A stretch of 64,000 bases of DNA from Gp6-AA40 sp035496255 (lineage in GTDB: Bacteria > Acidobacteriota > Vicinamibacteria > Vicinamibacterales > UBA2999), in NCBI GenBank assembly GCA_035496255.1, contig DATJEU010000071.1, positions 29,338-93,337 of the forward strand. Reading direction: 5' to 3'. Shown one piece after another: positions 61,900 to 64,000 of this stretch (position 1 is the first letter of the stretch; every line of letters begins with the position of its first letter). The notes below the pieces were generated by a model, which had not been told where the DNA came from, made no database searches, and saw only the letters and a list, made by a program, of their open reading frames with translations. Position numbers and translations under genes: made by a program.

Positions 61900-61986
61900 C
61901 CACGAGCGCTGGATTATACGGACGAAATCGCGCCCCTCGAAACCGGCGAGCTGTGTAATGATCGCCGACCGCACACGAGGTCTCTT

Positions 61987-63048
61987 ATGCGCATCGTCCG
62001 TTTCGTCGTTGCTACGTGTCTGACCTGCGGGATCGCGTTTGGCGTACACGCGCAACAAGGCTCGTCGCCCGCTGGCGCCCGCGGCCAGGGTGGTCGCGGC
62101 GCCGGCACGCCGGGGCAACCGATCACCGGCACGGGCACCGTCCCGATGACACCGGTCGACGCGCGCGGGTGGGGCTGGCAGGTGAAGGCCTCCGTGAACC
62201 CGGCGACGCCCAGGCCGTTCTACAACAAAGCCAAGGAACTGCTGTTCCAGGACAAGCAGATCACCAGCTATACGATCTCCAGCTACAACCCCGATCTGTA
62301 CTGCGACGTCGGCAAGCACTTCGATTTCGTCTGGTTCGAGATGCAGCACAGCACGATGTCCTGGGACGAAGTGCGCCGCATGATGCTGGCGTGCCCTGGC
62401 GTCGGGGCCGCACCCATGATCCGCATGCCCGACGCGCTCGAAGCGAACATGCAGAAGGCCACCGACATCGGCGCCGTCGGCATCATCGTGCCGACGGTGG
62501 ACGATGCCCTCGAAGCGCGGGATGCGGCGCGGTTCTCGCGATACCCGCCGACCGGCAGGCGCAGCTCCGGCGGCGGATCGTTCGGCCAGGTATGGCCGGG
62601 CATCAATTACCGCGCGACGATCAACGACAACATGCTCGTGACCGTCATGATCGAAACGCTCGAGGGCGTGGCGAACGCCGAGGAGATCGCGGCAACCGCG
62701 GGCGTGGACGTCGTCATTCTCGGCAACAACGACCTGTCGTCGTTCTCGGGCTGGCAGCAGAACGATCCGCGTTACCAGGACGCGCTGATCAAGGTTCGCA
62801 ACGCGGCGCTGAAGTTCGGCAAGTACTACGGCAACGCGGGACAGCAATACCTGACCGGCTACGCCGTGAGCGCCGACACGCGCATGGTGCAGAACGGGCC
62901 GGCACGCGACGGCTGGCAACCGCCGCGCGGGGGCGGCGCTGCTCGGGGCGCCACTCCCGCGCCAGGAGCACGCGGTCGTGGCGTCGCGACGCCGGAGGAG
63001 CCCGAACCGGTCATTGGACTTCCTGCCGGCGGCGGTCGCGGCCGGTAA
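61987..63048 (+). CDS. Exported HpcH/HpaI aldolase/citrate lyase family protein
   Basis: The 353-residue protein has a signal peptide (MRIVRFVVATCLTCGIAFGV, cleavage near AQQ) and a GAGG site before the ATG. After a Gly/Arg-rich linker comes the HpaI-type barrel: FDFVWFEMQHSTMSWDEVRRM, ANMQKATDIGAVGIIVPTVDDALEARDAARF, MIETLEGVANAEEIAATAG with the metal-binding Glu, and VDVVILGNNDLSSFSG with its Asp. The last 50 residues are Pro/Gly/Arg-rich. Family members cleave hydroxy-oxo acids in the cytoplasm; an exported form is unusual. The dehydrogenase gene follows 16 bases later. Confidence 0.9.
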   Translation: MRIVRFVVATCLTCGIAFGVHAQQGSSPAGARGQGGRGAGTPGQPITGTGTVPMTPVDARGWGWQVKASVNPATPRPFYNKAKELLFQDKQITSYTISSYNPDLYCDVGKHFDFVWFEMQHSTMSWDEVRRMMLACPGVGAAPMIRMPDALEANMQKATDIGAVGIIVPTVDDALEARDAARFSRYPPTGRRSSGGGSFGQVWPGINYRATINDNMLVTVMIETLEGVANAEEIAATAGVDVVILGNNDLSSFSGWQQNDPRYQDALIKVRNAALKFGKYYGNAGQQYLTGYAVSADTRMVQNGPARDGWQPPRGGGAARGATPAPGARGRGVATPEEPEPVIGLPAGGGRGR

Positions 63049-63064
63049 ACGAGGAGACACACTG

Positions 63065-64000
63065 ATGCGTCACGCCATCGCCGGCATCGTCATCCTGGCG
63101 TGCGCCACGCTCGCCGCGCAGCAGTCGCCACCGGCGCGCTCAGCCGCGTCCGGCGTCTATACCGCCGAACAGGCGGCCGCCGGCGAGAAGATCTATTTCG
63201 ACAAGTGCGCCACGTGCCACGGATCCGATCTGGCCGGGATCGAGCGGGCGCCGGCGCTGGCCGGCAGTTCGTTCGTCGAGTCGTGGCAGGGCCGGGACCT
63301 GCGGCTGCTTCGCGATCGTCTCGACACGATGCCGCCAACGGCGCCGCGGAGCCTCTCCGACGCGGACGCGGTGGCGATCATGGCGTTTCTGCTGCGCTCG
63401 TCGGATATGCCGACCGGCAGAGCCGCACTGCCGACCGATCGCGGCGAGCTCGCGAGGATCACGTTCACGCGCGCAGGCGCGCCCGGCGTTCCTGCTCCGT
63501 CGGCCGCGCCAACCGCCGCCGCTCGACCGCGAACCACGACGTCGACACCAACCACTGGTCCGTCGTTCGAGTGGCTCACGTACGGCGGCGACCTCGCCAG
63601 CCATCGCTACTCGCCCGCCGATCAGATCACGGCAGCGAACTTCAACACGCTGCAGATCGCCTGGCGGCTGAAGACCGACTTCCTTGGCCCCAGACCCGAC
63701 ACGTTGTACTCCGCGACGCCGCTGGTGATCGGCCGAGTGTTGTATACGACCGCCGGCATGCGGCGCGCCGCGATCGCGCTCAACGCGGCGACCGGCGAGA
63801 TGCTGTGGATGCACGCCGAAGACGAAGGCAGGCGCGGCGACAACGCGATCCGCACGGGTGCTGGCCGCGGTCTCGCCTATTGGGCGAGCGCTGACGGCGA
63901 CGACCGCCGGATCGTCTATGTGACGCCGGGCTATCGACTGATGGCGCTCGACGCGAAGACCGGCATCCCGATCCCGTCATTCGGCCAGAACGGCGCCGTC
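63065..64000 (+). CDS. Cytochrome c/PQQ-type quinoprotein dehydrogenase, 3' end missing
   Basis: The frame runs from ATG 63065 to the window edge (312 residues seen). It has a signal peptide (IAGIVILACATLAAQQ) and an N-terminal cytochrome c domain with CATCH at about residue 48-52 and an axial Met candidate in DTMPP. A Thr/Pro/Ala-rich linker leads to the start of an eight-bladed propeller: WLTYGGDLASHRYSPADQITAANFNTLQIAW, the conserved opening of PQQ alcohol/glucose dehydrogenases, then TPLVIGRVLYTT, VALNAATGEMLW-like sequence and VYVTPGYRLMALDAKTG. It would oxidise alcohols or sugars in the periplasm. The propeller end is outside the window. Confidence 0.92.
   Translation, partial: MRHAIAGIVILACATLAAQQSPPARSAASGVYTAEQAAAGEKIYFDKCATCHGSDLAGIERAPALAGSSFVESWQGRDLRLLRDRLDTMPPTAPRSLSDADAVAIMAFLLRSSDMPTGRAALPTDRGELARITFTRAGAPGVPAPSAAPTAAARPRTTTSTPTTGPSFEWLTYGGDLASHRYSPADQITAANFNTLQIAWRLKTDFLGPRPDTLYSATPLVIGRVLYTTAGMRRAAIALNAATGEMLWMHAEDEGRRGDNAIRTGAGRGLAYWASADGDDRRIVYVTPGYRLMALDAKTGIPIPSFGQNGAV

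Overview
The window is a high-GC bacterial chromosome segment, coding on both strands. The gene content points to Acidobacteriota, most likely class Vicinamibacteria. The pointers are a PadR regulator beside an acidobacterial-type duplicated orphan permease (ADOP), a second ADOP, a TIGR03435 soil-type secreted protein, Oar-like TonB-dependent receptors with an N-terminal carboxypeptidase-regulatory domain, a BlaI/M56 peptidase pair, and a complete alternative complex III operon. This assignment is inferred from families, not from a marker gene. No rRNA, tRNA, CRISPR array, transposase or prophage was found.

Layout. 1-6.6 kb (+): end of a short-chain dehydrogenase, DoxX-like protein, zinc-free MDR oxidoreductase, TIGR03435 protein, PadR plus ADOP permease. 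6.7-9.2 kb (-): DinB-like protein coupled to a large membrane protein with a C-terminal BON domain. 9.2-15.8 kb (-): two tandem Oar-like TonB receptors with related upstream palindromes and related downstream hairpins. 16.4-17.4 kb (+): two overlapping small secreted proteins. 17.6-25.0 kb (+): actABCDEF (pentaheme cytochrome, Mo/FeS-like protein, two NrfD-type quinone-binding membrane proteins, DUF3341 protein, monoheme cytochrome) plus an overlapping extra membrane protein; this complex oxidises quinol and passes electrons to c-type carriers. 25.1-30.5 kb: holin-like membrane protein, hybrid histidine kinase, GNAT protein, exported phosphoesterase, secreted protein, BON protein.

30.7-35.9 kb (+): two unknown proteins, a GNAT protein with a probable CTG start, then an overlapping operon of BlaI repressor, BlaR1-type peptidase with two TonB-C domains, and MsrP, preceded by a perfect palindromic operator. 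35.9-45.2 kb (-): KaiC-like ATPase coupled to a hybrid kinase, a UvrA-like ATPase without the UvrB-binding region, and an operon for a class II aldolase, HAD phosphatase and DhaL/DhaK kinase. 45.6-49.8 kb: a small membrane protein, then a matrixin-like metalloprotease followed by a second ADOP permease. 49.9-56.0 kb (+): YfiR, TonB receptor, CHASE/HAMP kinase and MASE1/PAS kinase in one tight run. 56.0-61.8 kb (-): two VOC proteins and a five-gene run of metallo-hydrolase, MFS transporter, double cupin, cupin lipoprotein and ModA-like binding protein. 62.0-64.0 kb (+): an exported HpcH/HpaI aldolase-family protein and the start of a cytochrome/PQQ dehydrogenase that runs off the window.

Intergenic DNA carries a dispersed hairpin family (arms like GGCCGACC and GGTCGGCC around a TTCA or TGAA loop) and several other inverted repeats.
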